Assembly: GCA_030141605.1 (NCBI GenBank)
Contig: JAQGDQ010000607.1
Location: forward strand, 27,501 to 52,015
Direction of reading: 5' to 3'
DNA length: 24,515 bases
DNA from: Tubiluchus corallicola
Lineage: Eukaryota; Priapulida; Priapulimorpha; Priapulimorphida; Tubiluchidae
Part shown: piece after piece, positions 1 through 11,049 of the stretch
Layout: every line of letters starts with the position of its first letter
Position numbering within the stretch: position 1 is the stretch's first letter
Translations under genes and position numbers: made by a program
Notes under the pieces: generated by a model
Database searches by the model: none
The model's input: the letters and a program-made list of their open reading frames with translations, nothing else
Told to the model about the DNA's origin: nothing

Positions 1-1020
1 TGCTTTGTTTTATTCTTGTTGTTATAACTTATACTTAGCTTTATTCACATGTGACGCGACGGTTATAGTTAAGTTGCGGTGGTGAGGCACTTAACCTTTG
101 ACCCAGAGCAATTGCGCGTGTGCAAAACGAAACTGCGAAAAGGCTTATTTGAGAAGAATACAATATAATAGCTAGCTGCTATATTAACAGTACTTACGTA
201 AACTGGTAGGTTAGAATAGAATAAAGGGGACACAAAACTTGAACTTATAAAGAAAATAAACAGAGCTTGCAAAGTTATATAAGCAATTAAAACATGACAG
301 TCAGGAAGTGAATACTAGGTCATGGCTCAGGTGGTTTAACAAAATAAGTGTACAAAAGTCTGCAGGCGAAAATAGAATCTAAATTTATTCAAAACGTCAG
401 CTTTATTCAGTACATGAATAATAATAATAATATATTATTATATAACTTGATAATAATATTGTGTAAATATATTCTTATTTACATGATAGGCCTAACTGTT
501 ATAATGTCAACAAAAATTTCACATTTATCAAAAAATACACACGACGTTTTAGGTGTTGTACTTCTTTTTTCAAATGATCAGTAAAGGAAAACGGAGTTGA
601 TTAAAATTTAAAAAATTAAATTAAGTTTATAGTGACTTTTGAAACACCGTATACTGTATATCTTGGACCTGTACCTTCCGTACAGCAAAATCCAGTTATA
701 ACAAAACTTTGTTAATAATTTTAACGCATTAATAATTCTGGTCAGGTTTTTGGAACATACTATATCATGGGCTCACTTAGGTATACAGAACTGGGCTTGG
801 GCTGATTAATATATTCAAGATGGCCTAAATCTGCACTTTTGGTTAATATATATTTTTATGTTTATTTTGTACTTATTATATTGTAGTTACAGTAAAAATG
901 AATAAAAATCCTAAAAAAAATGCTAAACCATTCTTGTGTTTCTAGTATTAAGGTTGTTACTGATTTAAAGGGGAAGAAAAGGTATTTTAAAGTATGGAAG
1001 GGAGTTACAATTTAAATACC
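1..1020. other. AT-rich intergenic DNA, no gene seen
   Basis: Only short open frames of low-complexity composition occur, with no recognisable domain, no splice-supported exon and no RNA gene. A TTAACCTTTGACC motif near 91-103 belongs to the TGACCTTTGAC-like sequences that recur elsewhere in the window. Confidence 0.5.
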
Positions 1021-1254
1021 TTAACCCTAATCCTACCCATAACCCAACAATAACTCTAACCCTAATGCTAATCCTAATCCTTACCCTAATCCTAACCCTT
1101 ACCCTAATCCTACCCCTAACCCAACAATAACCCTCACCCTAATCCTACCCCTAACCTAACAATAACTCTAACCCTAGCCCTAATCCTAACCCTAACCCTA
1201 CCCCTAACCCAACAATAACCCTAACCCAACAATAACCCTAACCCTAATCCTAAT
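1021..1254. repeat. Degenerate interstitial telomere-like repeat (CCCTAA-rich)
   Basis: About 230 bases are built from CCCTAA and one-base variants (TCCTAA, CCCTAC, CCTTAC). They are interrupted by at least five copies of an AACAATAAC variant near 1045, 1122, 1157, 1211 and 1228. The C-rich strand reads 5' to 3' on the plus strand. CCCTAA is the complement of TTAGGG, the ancestral animal telomere repeat. The divergence and the ordinary sequence on both sides show an internal, ageing tract rather than a live chromosome end. Confidence 0.85.
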
Positions 1255-1663
1255 CTGCTTCACGAACTAATATCTTGTTTGTTGGGAATTGTAAACTTTA
1301 GGAAAAGTACAAAATCTCCCCCCTCCCCCGCACAAATTTATATTAGTTAGCATTAATCTGTTTAAATGACTTATGTAATTCGAAAAGAAAATTCTTAGTA
1401 ATTCAAAGTGTTCGCATCAACTGGTAGAATGTCACTGACTCACCTTCCCAGTGTGCATCACTGACTCACCAAAAAAACAAATTTTTGATCTTATTATTAA
1501 TATAAAATAGTTAAACCTTTTGTTTAGTTACCACGAGTGTGCTGCAAATATTCTGATTATATTTTCAAACTTTGAGCAATGTTATCTAAACTTGCTTCAA
1601 ACGACATACCGTCAAAGTGATATAGCAAGTTTTTGCGGCGTTACTGCTAATACAAATTCAGCG
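1255..1663. other. Unassigned intergenic DNA
   Basis: No coding, RNA or mobile-element signal is recognisable. A short direct duplication around CACTGACTCACC is visible near 1433-1470. Confidence 0.4.
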
Positions 1664-1790
1664 TGTTTGTTTGTCCGTTTCTCTGTTCGCTTGACCGGAT
1701 GCTTGTGTGTATGTATGTGTGTAGGTCTATTTGTTACTGTGTGTATGTATGTATGTTTATTTGTTTGTTTGTGTGTATGTATGTGTGTAG
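1664..1790. repeat. TG/TATG-rich low-complexity tract
   Basis: Mixed TGTG, TATG and TTTG units form a degraded (TG)n/(TATG)n microsatellite. Long open frames across it, on both strands, come from the lack of stop codons in the repeat and are not genes. Confidence 0.7.
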
Positions 1791-1814
1791 CCATAGACGT
1801 ACGATGCTTGGGGT

Positions 1815-1821
1815 TAATAAC

Positions 1822-1902
<81 letters not shown>
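1815..1902. repeat. (AAT)n trinucleotide microsatellite
   Basis: About 28 consecutive AAT units follow directly after a 30-base sequence (1789-1818) that is nearly repeated at 4897-4926. The polyasparagine and polyisoleucine frames across it are repeat artefacts. Confidence 0.95.
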
Positions 1903-1964
1903 TCGTATAGTACTGGAATACTCTGGAATACTAGTATTATTATTAGTAGTATTATTATTCTAAT

Positions 1965-2202
<238 letters not shown>

Positions 2203-2870
2203 TTTATATATGTACAAAAAAGAGCAAAATGATAAAGTTTCCATCGACTTAGTTAACAGCTGTAGCATAAAAGTTCTACTGATGACAGTAATGTCTTCTC
2301 TGAGCTTCTTTTCCTTCAAACAAAATTGGAGGAAATCAGGAAGCGAAGTTATGCGGGAAACTGGGATCTCATACGAGCCATAAGAAATACTCATATCGTC
2401 TGCGACCTTGAACCTTGAATTTTACCTCTCGTTTTTACGACGGATATCATATAAAGAGAGTACAACCTGGTTTGCTATTGCTAGCCTCAGCTTTTTTTTA
2501 TAATAATCTAGATTCATAGTATCAAACACACAAACAAGAGGCTAAACAAACCAGCAAAGAAAATATACAGTAAAAAAATTTTGTGACATTGACCTTTGAA
2601 CTTCTGTATTCATATTCGTGTCGGTTGGCTAGGACACTAATTTACATCTTCGCGGCCGTAACTTACATCGTATATTTTTCTCTTTTTTTCTTCCTAATAC
2701 ACACTGTTCGGAAGATTTTTCTCTGCTTGCCCTTTAATCTAAAGTTGCACTTATTTAGAATTGCCTGTAAAACTTGGCTTCGTTATATGCACTTAGTAGG
2801 TCAGCCAATCAGAATTGAGCACGTTTTTTAGTCAGCGTTTTAGTCAACGAAGAGAGCCACGTTTTTGATT
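2203..2870. other. Intergenic DNA with a dispersed-repeat fragment
   Basis: No gene is recognisable. The stretch TTTTGTGACATTGACCTTTG (about 2579-2598) recurs at about 20760-20779, so at least this part belongs to an interspersed family. An 82-codon hydrophobic open frame at 2583-2831 starts inside that sequence and has no supporting features. Confidence 0.4.
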
Positions 2871-2970
2871 TTCGGTAATATTTGAATTTAAAATAAAACC
2901 TTTGTGATTACTTCAAAACATTTCGGTAATATTTGAATTTAAAATAAAACTTTTGTGATTACTTCAAAAC

Positions 2971-2972
<2 letters not shown>
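2871..2972. repeat. 51-bp tandem duplication
   Basis: Two near-identical 51-base units start at 2871 and 2922 (TTCGGTAATATTTGAATTTA and onward). They differ by about one base and abut the second AC microsatellite. Confidence 0.9.
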
Positions 2973-3294
<322 letters not shown>

Positions 3295-3398
3295 TGTACC
3301 CAAATAGGTACGCCCAAGGACCTAGAACTTCCTCATTAGTTGATATTTGACCATTGCATATCCTAGGTGTGGTTTGGTATTTCACGAATAAATACCCA

Positions 3399-3874
3399 TA
3401 ATAAAATGGAACAGAAGTGAAATAATTTACATCTCTCTTTCTCAGACAGCAAATTCTCAAACCTTGTAATAAAATGGAACAGAAGTGAAATAATTTACAT
3501 CTCTCTTTCTCAGACAGCAAATTCTCAAACCTTGTAATAAAATGGAACAGAAGTGAAATAATTTACATCTCTCTTTCTCAGACAGCAAATTCTCAAACCT
3601 TGTAATAAAATGGAACAGAAGTGAAATAATTTACATCTCTCATTCTCAGACAGCAAATTCTTAAACCTTGTAATAAAATGGAACAGAAGTGAAATAATTT
3701 ACATCTCTCTTTCTCAGACAGCAAATTCTTAAACCTTGTAATAAAATGGAACAGAAGTGAAATAATTTACATCTCTCTTTCTCAGACAGCAAATTCTCAA
3801 ACCTTGTAATAAAATGGAACAGAAGTGAAATAATTTACATTTCTCTTTCTCAGACAGCAAATTCTCAAACCTTG
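3399..3874. repeat. 68-bp tandem repeat, seven copies
   Basis: Units start at 3399, 3467, 3535, 3603, 3671, 3739 and 3807, giving a strict 68-base period, with an eighth copy broken off at about 3886. Each unit begins TAATAAAATGGAACAGAAGT and ends AAACCTTG. The copies differ by only one or two substitutions, so the array is young. The period is not a multiple of three and no reading frame is conserved, so it is not coding. Confidence 0.97.
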
Positions 3875-3886
3875 TAATGAAATGGA

Positions 3887-4463
3887 CGAGGAGAAAAATC
3901 AAGAGTAAGAGAACTGTAAAGACGTTAGGCCCAAGTATTGTAATACCCAAGTATTAAGTAGCATACCTCTTCATTTCTTACGTGTACCTATAAAACTAAA
4001 AAATCAAAATATCTGACAAACATAGTAAAAAAATTGGACAAAAAGGCAACAACGTGTCCAAAATTCTTAAAATAATAATAAAATTATTATGACGAGGTAG
4101 ACTGATTGCCTTCATAAGCATGAGACAATATTTTACAAGCAAACTTGACCCACTGCTAAACTATAACTGGAACCATATTAAAATGGAATATGCTGGTTTC
4201 AAGTGTTGGAAGGAACCTGATCAGGATTCTGGTTTCAAGTGTTGGGAGGAACTTGACCAGGATTCTGGTTTTGGTCGCTCTTGCTCTCAAAACTTCCCAG
4301 GCATGGACAGGACAACAGCAATGCAGCAAGAATTAACAAAACTTTCAAAAGCAAAATTATAAGCATCAGTAAATTCTCCCAAGACTAACCACGAGACTGC
4401 ACATAATATCTGTACAGTGACATTACGAAATCGTTTAAAACATTTTAGACAGTTTTAATTAAA
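3887..4463. other. Intergenic DNA with an open frame of uncertain status
   Basis: An 80-codon plus-strand frame (4120-4362) contains an internal duplicated segment. I see no homology, splice site pair or promoter to support it. The rest is AT-rich and anonymous. Confidence 0.35.
4193..4264. repeat. 36-bp tandem duplication
   Basis: Two units start at 4193 and 4229 (CTGGTTTCAAGTGTTGG and onward), and a broken third starts at 4265. The 36-base period keeps the frame, so the overlapping open frame carries two copies of a GFKCW-containing segment. There is no other sign that it is translated. Confidence 0.85.
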
Positions 4464-4469
4464 TTTATT
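4464..4469 (-). terminator. Candidate polyadenylation signal of the secreted-protein gene
   Basis: AATAAA on the minus strand lies about 240 bases past the TAA at 4712, a reasonable 3' UTR length. In AT-rich DNA this hexamer is common, so the assignment rests on position. Confidence 0.4.
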
Positions 4470-4711
4470 TCGAACATTAAAGCATACAAGCGAAAATTCT
4501 ATAATATAAAAATTTCAATTTTTTAAACACAAGTAGTAAGTCAATATAATTCGAACACTAGAATACGTTATGGACTTTACACGACTGAACAAAATGAATT
4601 TGTAAAATAAACAACAAAAGACAAAATCAATGCTTTTTGTAAGAAAACAAACATTTTTTCCTAAAAATAAAATAACAAATTGAAAGGGTCTCCAAAATTA
4701 AAACAAAAATT

Positions 4712-4875
4712 TTAGCCTAATCTTTTTGTGCATAACTCAAGTGTTATGCATGCTGAAGTTGTGAATTCTTTTCCAATAATACGCTTAGGATTCTGCAAAC
4801 CACATTGCAAGCGTATGGAATTCCACTTGTCGTCCAGAGACCAGATGAGACGCTTGTCGCAGACCAATCCCAAAC
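4712..4875 (-). CDS. Exon 2 (terminal) of the secreted LRR-like protein gene
   Basis: The acceptor TTTTCTAG|GTTTGGG has AG at 4877-4876. It supplies the last two bases of the split glycine codon and keeps the frame open for 53 residues to TAA at 4714-4712. Four cysteines and a WSLDDKWNSI segment resemble a C-terminal cap. The intron between the exons is 258 bases. Confidence 0.75.
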
Positions 4876-5791
4876 CTAGAAAATAAAATCCTTGTTAGCC
4901 ATAGGCGTACGATGCTTGAGGTTAAGGGGGGGGGAGGGCGATTGCCTTACAACAGCAAAAGTATTGTGTTTCAGGACAAAAGCTAATTATTTTGAGAAGC
5001 AAATAATCGTGTTTTAAAATTTAAGATTTCAATGTTAAAAACTTGCTGCAATTAAAGACTGTAACGAATTGTTGATAAATTTTAATAATTATAAAGCTAT
5101 AGTAATGCCTGCTATATATATAGCGAAACTTACCTAAAACCATTATACTAACTTGAGAAGTGGAACAACTTGGGTGTAGCAGAGGTTTCTCTATGCTCTC
5201 TACTCCCGTTGCATACAAGTAAGAGAAGTCTGGATGTTGCATCAAATCCAAGGCAGGAATCTTCAAATGTGGGCTACCAATGTGAATCCTTATTGCTCGT
5301 AGACCAGTTACTTTAGCAAAAGCTTGTGGATGTATGTGCAAAAGCTCATGATTAAAAGCGAATGCAAGATGTTCAACGGAACCTACAATAGCATTAGCAG
5401 GCAAGGTAGTGAATTTACTTAAGCTTATGCCTAATGCATTCACTGATTTACCAGTAAAATTCATTCTGAAAGCATCTCCACCTGCAGATTCGTTGGTTGC
5501 GAAACGTTCGATTTTGAGTAATTCTATAGGTTGAGGAAGCTTATCAGCTATATTCTGAATATCCTCAGGTTTCAAGCAATGACCTTCATATGGTGTTCCT
5601 GGGTAGCACTTCGGTTCTAGATAGTTTGGTTTGCAGACTATAGTACAATTGTCTCCACTATAATAGCGTGTGATATGAAAGCATAAATGATGGTCAATCT
5701 TTTCACAAAAGGCTGAAAACCCTGGCTGAATGCACATCACAACAATAATAAATGCACCACAAAGGATTATAGAAACGTTAGGTGCCTCCAT
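4712..5791 (-). CDS. Secreted cysteine-rich protein with weak LRR character, two exons (unknown family)
   Basis: Joining 5791-5134 to 4875-4712 gives a 273-residue protein. The ATG at 5791 has A at -3 and G at +4. Residues 1-27 form a hydrophobic signal peptide, so the product is probably exported through the ER. Six cysteines cluster at residues 29-72, then a leucine/alanine-rich region (about 118-205) has spacing like degenerate leucine-rich repeats (LPANAIVGSVEHLAFAF, LRAIRIH, LKIPAL). A C-terminal part carries five more cysteines (209, 225, 244, 262, 268). N-glycosylation sequons occur at Asn48, Asn100 and Asn111. No transmembrane segment follows the signal peptide. A capped, LRR-like extracellular protein is the best structural guess. 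The family is not recognised and function is unknown. A different 3' exon choice cannot be excluded. Confidence 0.75.
4897..4926. repeat. Short dispersed sequence shared with 1789-1818
   Basis: TAGCCATAGGCGTACGATGC and the following bases match 1789-1818 with about two mismatches. Here the copy is followed by a G-rich run and there by (AAT)n. It sits in the intron of the secreted-protein gene. Confidence 0.7.
5134..5791 (-). CDS. Exon 1 of the secreted LRR-like protein gene
   Basis: The exon runs from the ATG at 5791 to a consensus donor, TTTTAG|GTAAGT, with GT at 5133-5132. It codes 219 residues plus the first base of a glycine codon (phase 1). It has no frame interruption in 658 bases, which is the strongest sign of a real exon in the left half of the window. 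Confidence 0.82.
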
Positions 5792-6180
5792 CTTAGCGCA
5801 AACAAGTCAGCAAGTTAAGTTAGTACGCTTGACTGACTTCGAAAGGGAAAAGGTAGGAGACACAAGTTTCAACTGAGCAAAAATTAGAATGTTTTGATGA
5901 ATGTCAACGATCACTAACAATAGACAATGCTGTACCGTAACTATGACAACATGACGTAATAATGTCTCTGCCTAACTTATTAGAATATTATATGTACAAC
6001 TAAACCACAACTATGCTATAATTGCAAATGTTCAGGTTTACTTTTTTAAAATAACTTTCAATCATTTTTATCAGCTACAAAGATTTCTATTGAGTTTCTT
6101 TAACAATTGAAAATTTGGGATCGGGATTTCGGTGTTGGGATCATAATGACCACAATCACAAACAGCCCTGTTAGTCTGCT
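5792..6180. other. 5' flank of the secreted-protein gene
   Basis: This holds the 5' UTR and presumably the promoter of the minus-strand gene. I see no confident TATA box or initiator, and no other gene. Confidence 0.35.
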
Positions 6181-6425
6181 CTCCTCTTGTGTATCATCTT
6201 TCTTTATCCATTTTTCTTCCTCTCCCCCTGTTTCACTCACATACTCTCTCCGTGTGTCTCTCTCCCTCTCTTTCAATCTCTCTATCTCTTCCTTTGTCTC
6301 TATAACTCTTCCTCTGTAGGTTCTATTTCTCTTTCTTTCCCCTCTCTGTTTCTTTCCATATGCCTTTTCTTCTCTGTCTGTCCTTCACTTCCTCTCTTTC
6401 TCTCTCCCTCCCTCATATTCGAGAT
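6181..6425. repeat. CT-rich (polypyrimidine) low-complexity tract
   Basis: Imperfect TCTC, TTCC and CCCT units run for about 245 bases with strong strand asymmetry. Serine/leucine-rich frames over it are compositional artefacts. Confidence 0.85.
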
Positions 6426-7231
6426 TTTTTCTCCCAATGAAGTTCTTTGAGCTATGATTGAAGTACAATGGCAATAGTTTGCTGGAGGAACATCGAAGCC
6501 TGAGTCCAGTTCACCTTTGGCAAAGGGTCGATTACTTATATGTACTTGAGGAACTAATGCTGCATTATTGCACACGAAATAGTAGCTCTTTGTTAGTGAA
6601 CTATCTACCTTGAGTAAGAAAGTTTCTAGTAAGAAAAGAAATTGGGTTTAGATTTAGATTCAGAAATACTCTATTTTTAAGGACAAAGTCCATGTAAGAT
6701 TTCATACAATATAAAATTTTAAAAAGCTTCTGTCACAAGATGTGACAAAACATGGAAAAGGACTATAGATGCTAAATCATTAAAAATGATTTTGTTAATA
6801 GAGTGTATGTTTTTGCCCTATAGAAATTTTGTTGGATCCGGATAACTCTATTGCTTGCTACCACAATAAATATTTTTTCTGTAACGTTCTGTTGCATTTT
6901 TGGAAGGGAAAATTGTGTTCCTCTTCTGCTGGTAGTTCTCGTGAGCGGTTGTAGAGGACAGTCTATTTCATCGATTTGTTGATATTTTACGCACATGCGT
7001 TTTCCACGGTAGGCAAGCGGCTCGAGGCCTATTACTATTGTTTTGTTGGCTTTTTTTGCAAAAATTATACACTAGTACAGAGTAAAACAAATTACACTAA
7101 CATAAAATCAGTGTATAACCAGTCAGTGACAGACTGATGTGTGCAATTGTGTCAGTTAGTGCAAGTAAAAGTTATGAGAATAAAAAGATTAAAATGCTAT
7201 ATTACATGTCTACAAATTTGTCTACATGATG
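6426..7231. other. Intergenic DNA, no gene seen
   Basis: An open minus-strand frame ends in the CT tract and begins near 6575. It has no recognised domain and no splice support. The remainder is AT-rich and anonymous. Confidence 0.35.
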
Positions 7232-7401
7232 ACATTTATATGACATGATATATGAATTTATATGATATGATATATGAATATATATGATATGATATATGAA
7301 TATATATGATATATGAGTTTATATGATATGATATATGAGTTTATATAATATGATATATGAATTTATATGATATGATATATGAATTTATATGGTATGATAT
7401 A

Positions 7402-7432
<31 letters not shown>
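7232..7432. repeat. 22-bp AT-rich minisatellite ending in (AT)n
   Basis: Roughly nine imperfect copies of a 22-base unit built on GATATGATATATGAA are followed by a pure AT run at about 7405-7432. Several units carry small deletions or substitutions. Confidence 0.85.
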
Positions 7433-7435
<3 letters not shown>

Positions 7436-8298
7436 CTTATCTCACAGTAACACATAAACATAGATTATTATTACATTGAAAAAAATTATAAACTAAACGA
7501 GTGACTGTTAGGAGGAGATAAGTGGAAGAATTGAGAATTGACATTACATAGTATTTTCATCAATTATAACGTCATCGTCAGCCAAGCGTGGCAACGAACC
7601 AGTTCAAGACTAGGCAATTTCAAGAATGAAGGGTTCATACATTAATGTTTACTCAGCCAAATCCGGGCGCAATAATAATACGAAACTATAGCAGCATTAG
7701 CACAGTTCTGTGTTCATTTTACTATATTTCTCATTCTCTCTTTGAATTTCTGTGTCACCTGCCAAGTGTCACCGTACTTTCAGCGTGACTTACTGCTTTC
7801 ATTCTCTATACATGTTTGCAAATTTCATTTCACGTGTAGTTGTTGCAGGACAAATGTTAAGTGTACCTCTTAACTGCAACCACCACACGAAGTGTAAATC
7901 AAAGCTGTTTGCTGCATCAGTTCAGCAACTTCAGTTGTTTTACGTAGACTTTACTTGTCTATGCACTAGTCTGCGCATAGAGTGATTTACTAGCACGATA
8001 TTACTTAGGAACAAGAAAAATGAACAAGGAACTAGACAAGGTTCCAGCTGGCCGTAAACTGTTACTGTAACAGCCGCATGGGCTGCAAAGCGTTGTCAAG
8101 TGTACACAAATGCGTTGCCTGGTTCACTTGACCTTTGACCTTTTCGTGATCATCATCAAAGGCTGGAACTGTGAAAAGGGTTACTATTATTATTATCTAG
8201 TTCTCCAAAGTTTTGTAGAGAGTTCTTACTGCCACTGTTGCCACACTAGTATATATAGAAAGCACTTGTATATATAAATGTAAGTTTAACAGAAAATG
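7433..8298. other. Intergenic DNA, no gene seen
   Basis: Short open frames only. A perfect TGACCTTTGACC (nuclear-receptor DR1-type half-site pair in reverse) lies at 8129-8140, in a sequence also seen in repeats elsewhere in the window. Confidence 0.35.
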
Positions 8299-8807
8299 CA
8301 GGGATGAGAGTGACAAATTGCAAAAAACTCTGAAACAGGCCGGGGATTTGCGGACCGCATAGGCCCCCATGGGGGTTCAAGGGGACGAAGCAACAAATTG
8401 CAATTTTGTGACCATAGAGAACCTCTAAGTGAACTTAAAATATCAATTACCTAGTTTCATTCATAATTTAAAATACCCAACTATCAAGGATACATGATAC
8501 CTAATTGTCTCAAAAACGCCCAAGTACTGGCTGCTCCTATGCAAAAGTATATAAAAACTGTTTGCAATTGACTCAAATAACTCCACACAATTGATTCTAT
8601 ATTTTTATACATAGAGATATACACGTGGTTACACTGATGTACGTGATGTAAACAAAGTGACGGCCTGCCAACTAGCGGTGAGCTTGTGAAATAACGTACT
8701 GGGTCCGTAAAAATTTTCTCAACGAATTTACGCGATTTACAAAAATGGCACTACTGGTCTTCCAAAAACTCGAAATTCCGCGTATCCGCGGAAAATTCTC
8801 ATCCCTG
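8299..8807. mobile_element. Non-autonomous TIR element, family A copy 1 (hAT-like ends)
   Basis: The 509-base element opens with CAGGGATGAGA and closes with the inverted TCTCATCCCTG. The flanks AAAATG on both sides could be a 6-base target duplication. A sister copy at 14474-15007 shares almost its whole length, including the CCCCATGGGGGTTCAAGGGG block. No transposase frame is present, so it is a MITE-like passenger. CAGGG-type ends recall hAT elements, but the superfamily is not certain. Confidence 0.8.
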
Positions 8808-10102
8808 AAAATGTATACTAAACTCACACACTCCAAAAAGAAAATGCTGAGAAAAATTCCGGGTATTTTAAAATAAAAAAACTATATTAAATTTCCAGAC
8901 ACACTTCCGATGAAAATAGATATAACAGCTGAATAAAGAAAGGCACCATAACAACTAGTAAACAGCATAACAACATTCTTGTTTTTTTAAATCGTTACCA
9001 TGTAAGGCACATTGATTAATAATTACGAAGCGAAAATATAGATTCTTTAAAAACATTACAGATATTTTCATACAACAAAACCCCTTCTTAGTTTGCAAGC
9101 CCGAGTAGGTGTGATGTTACATTTCTGGGTGATTTATTAATTTACTATACTTGTTTGAAAATTTTTAACAAACATTGAATATAATTTAATTGAATATAAG
9201 TGGACTTCAGTAGGGTTTGCAACTGAAACTAGTGGTTGGACACCTGTCATATTTCTATCAGCAGACGAACAACTAATCAATAATCAGAAATCAGTTCTAC
9301 TGTTTCTGTCGGTCTTAAGTTTACTAAGCACTAAACTTCATGCGAAAAATATGAAACTGATTCAATAATCAGTTACAATCATTTTCGTGTTTTTTCTGCT
9401 ATTTTGTGAGAAGGCAGGTACACGAAAAACAGGTGTCGTAACAAGCCTTTGCATCTAAACGGCAAGGTCAGCACACTAAGATATTACGTAAATGTAGTAC
9501 CTCGTTACTTGATTTTAACCCAACTTGGTCGTGTGATTTCTTTTGTATTTTTCACAAAATAAGTGCAAATGACACCGGTAATACAATTGATTCGCACCAG
9601 CTGATGAAAAAATAATCGATAATCAAAAATAAAAGGCCCAAAATTGATTAATCGGTCATACTGTTACTTAGCTTACCAAGTGCCAAAATAGCAATCTTTA
9701 TCATTTGACAGCTTTATAATTCTCAGTCCATTCGGGGGAAAATACTACTCTGTGTTTTATGTAATAACGCGTCAGTATGGTTACAGAATGTATCAACAAA
9801 TGAACAAAGAAACTACTAAAGTATCTAGAAGGCTAATAGACAGTCATTTTAGACATTCATTCTCGTAAGAAAATCATGTAGCGAAATAGCCGAGGAAATA
9901 TAGGCCCATTCGCATATTTGGAGACAAATTGGATAGAAATGATATATGAACTGGCAATCAAGTATCCGATGAAGATACAAAATCTGCAGGTACTTTTAAT
10001 AACAATAAATTAATAAAAACGTACGAAGCAAAGTTTTGTAACTAGCTGCTGAATCGTGCAAATACGGAGCTTAACACTATATACAGTGTCTTCACTCAAT
10101 GT
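8808..10102. other. Intergenic DNA, no gene seen
   Basis: AT-rich sequence without a long frame, RNA gene or recognised element. It is the downstream flank of the PDI gene. Confidence 0.35.
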
Positions 10103-10420
10103 AAAAATCGATAACGCATGCGTGGTGCTAACGCTTTGAGCGGGTAAGCCATAGATAATAATTCTATGGCAAAGAGAAGATAAAGTTGTTGTTATAGCAA
10201 CGTCATAGATATGAGGAACACATTGTACTTTTTTACCCGCTAGCCGGTGCATCCACTTAATACAAAAATCGATAGCGCATACATGGTGCTAACACTTTAA
10301 CAGCTAAACCACAGGTAGTATTAATATGGCAAGCAGAAGATAGCGTTATCGTTATCGCAACATCATATATACGAAGAATGAATTGTACTTTTTTACCCGC
10401 TAACTGTTGGATGGTGCAGC
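10103..10420. repeat. About 160-bp diverged tandem duplication
   Basis: Two units start at 10103 and 10264 (AAAAATCGATARCGCATRC). They share TGGTGCTAAC, then ATGGCAA, and end in TTGTACTTTTTTACCCGCTA. They differ at many sites, so the duplication is old. No coding role is apparent. Confidence 0.8.
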
Positions 10421-10842
10421 GTGTCACGTGTTTGCACCTCTCAGGCAGAGATAATTCTCCAATTATAGTGTTATTCTCAGTGGTACAGTTTACAGAAACA
10501 AAGCTGTCACCATTTTTTGCGGACTTGTCATGGAAACGGATACTAGATCTCTCTTGGAACCCACGTGATCCTCCATGATTAAACAATGTATTAGCATTCT
10601 AGATGCTTTAGTATTGTACACTTCATTAGTATCAATAAACTTCATTGTTCACAACAATGGCTTTTTTAATGCTTTTAGTAAACACATTGAAGTTTTCCAG
10701 CTTTGATTAAAATTCACAAATCTTGAACAAACCACAGAAAATGCAAAATCAATATTGATATTAAAAACTGAGAAATATTGGCTCAACAAAAGTCAACTTT
10801 AACATCTACGTATAAAAATGTATACAAAAAAATCAAATAACA
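10421..10842. other. 3' UTR and downstream flank of the PDI gene
   Basis: The region follows the PDI stop codon on the minus strand. A plus-strand frame near 10378-10578 has no support. Confidence 0.4.
10665..10670 (-). terminator. Possible polyadenylation signal of the PDI gene
   Basis: ATTAAA on the minus strand is the first near-consensus signal past the stop, about 175 bases downstream. No AATAAA was seen between it and the stop. Confidence 0.25.
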
Positions 10843-11049
10843 TCATAGTTCATCTTTTGATTTGCTTTTTTGTTCTGCCTCTTGCTGCAGCATGAATCCA
10901 ACGATGTCCTCTGTCGTTCGGGAGAGAGCGTAGTCAGACGACAGGGCGCCATTTTTGAAATATTTTAGCGTGGGAAAACCTTTAATATCATGTTTGCTAC
11001 TGAGTTCATTTTCAACTGTAGCATCTACGACTGCCAATACTCCCAATGC
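10843..11049 (-). CDS. PDIA5: PDI exon h: C-half of domain 3, KDEL and stop
   Basis: Acceptor TTATCTATAG|GCATTG, phase 0. It encodes ALGVLAVVDATVENELSS, GFPTLKYFKNG, the final helix IVGFMLQQEAEQ and a lysine-rich tail ending in KDEL, followed by TGA. The KDEL end fixes this as the true last coding exon. Confidence 0.95.
   Translation of the reverse strand, partial: ALGVLAVVDATVENELSSKHDIKGFPTLKYFKNGALSSDYALSRTTEDIVGFMLQQEAEQKSKSKDEL

Noticed and set aside
3399-3874. CRISPR-like array of regular repeats
   Set aside because: The units are directly contiguous without unique spacers, and the context is an animal genome.
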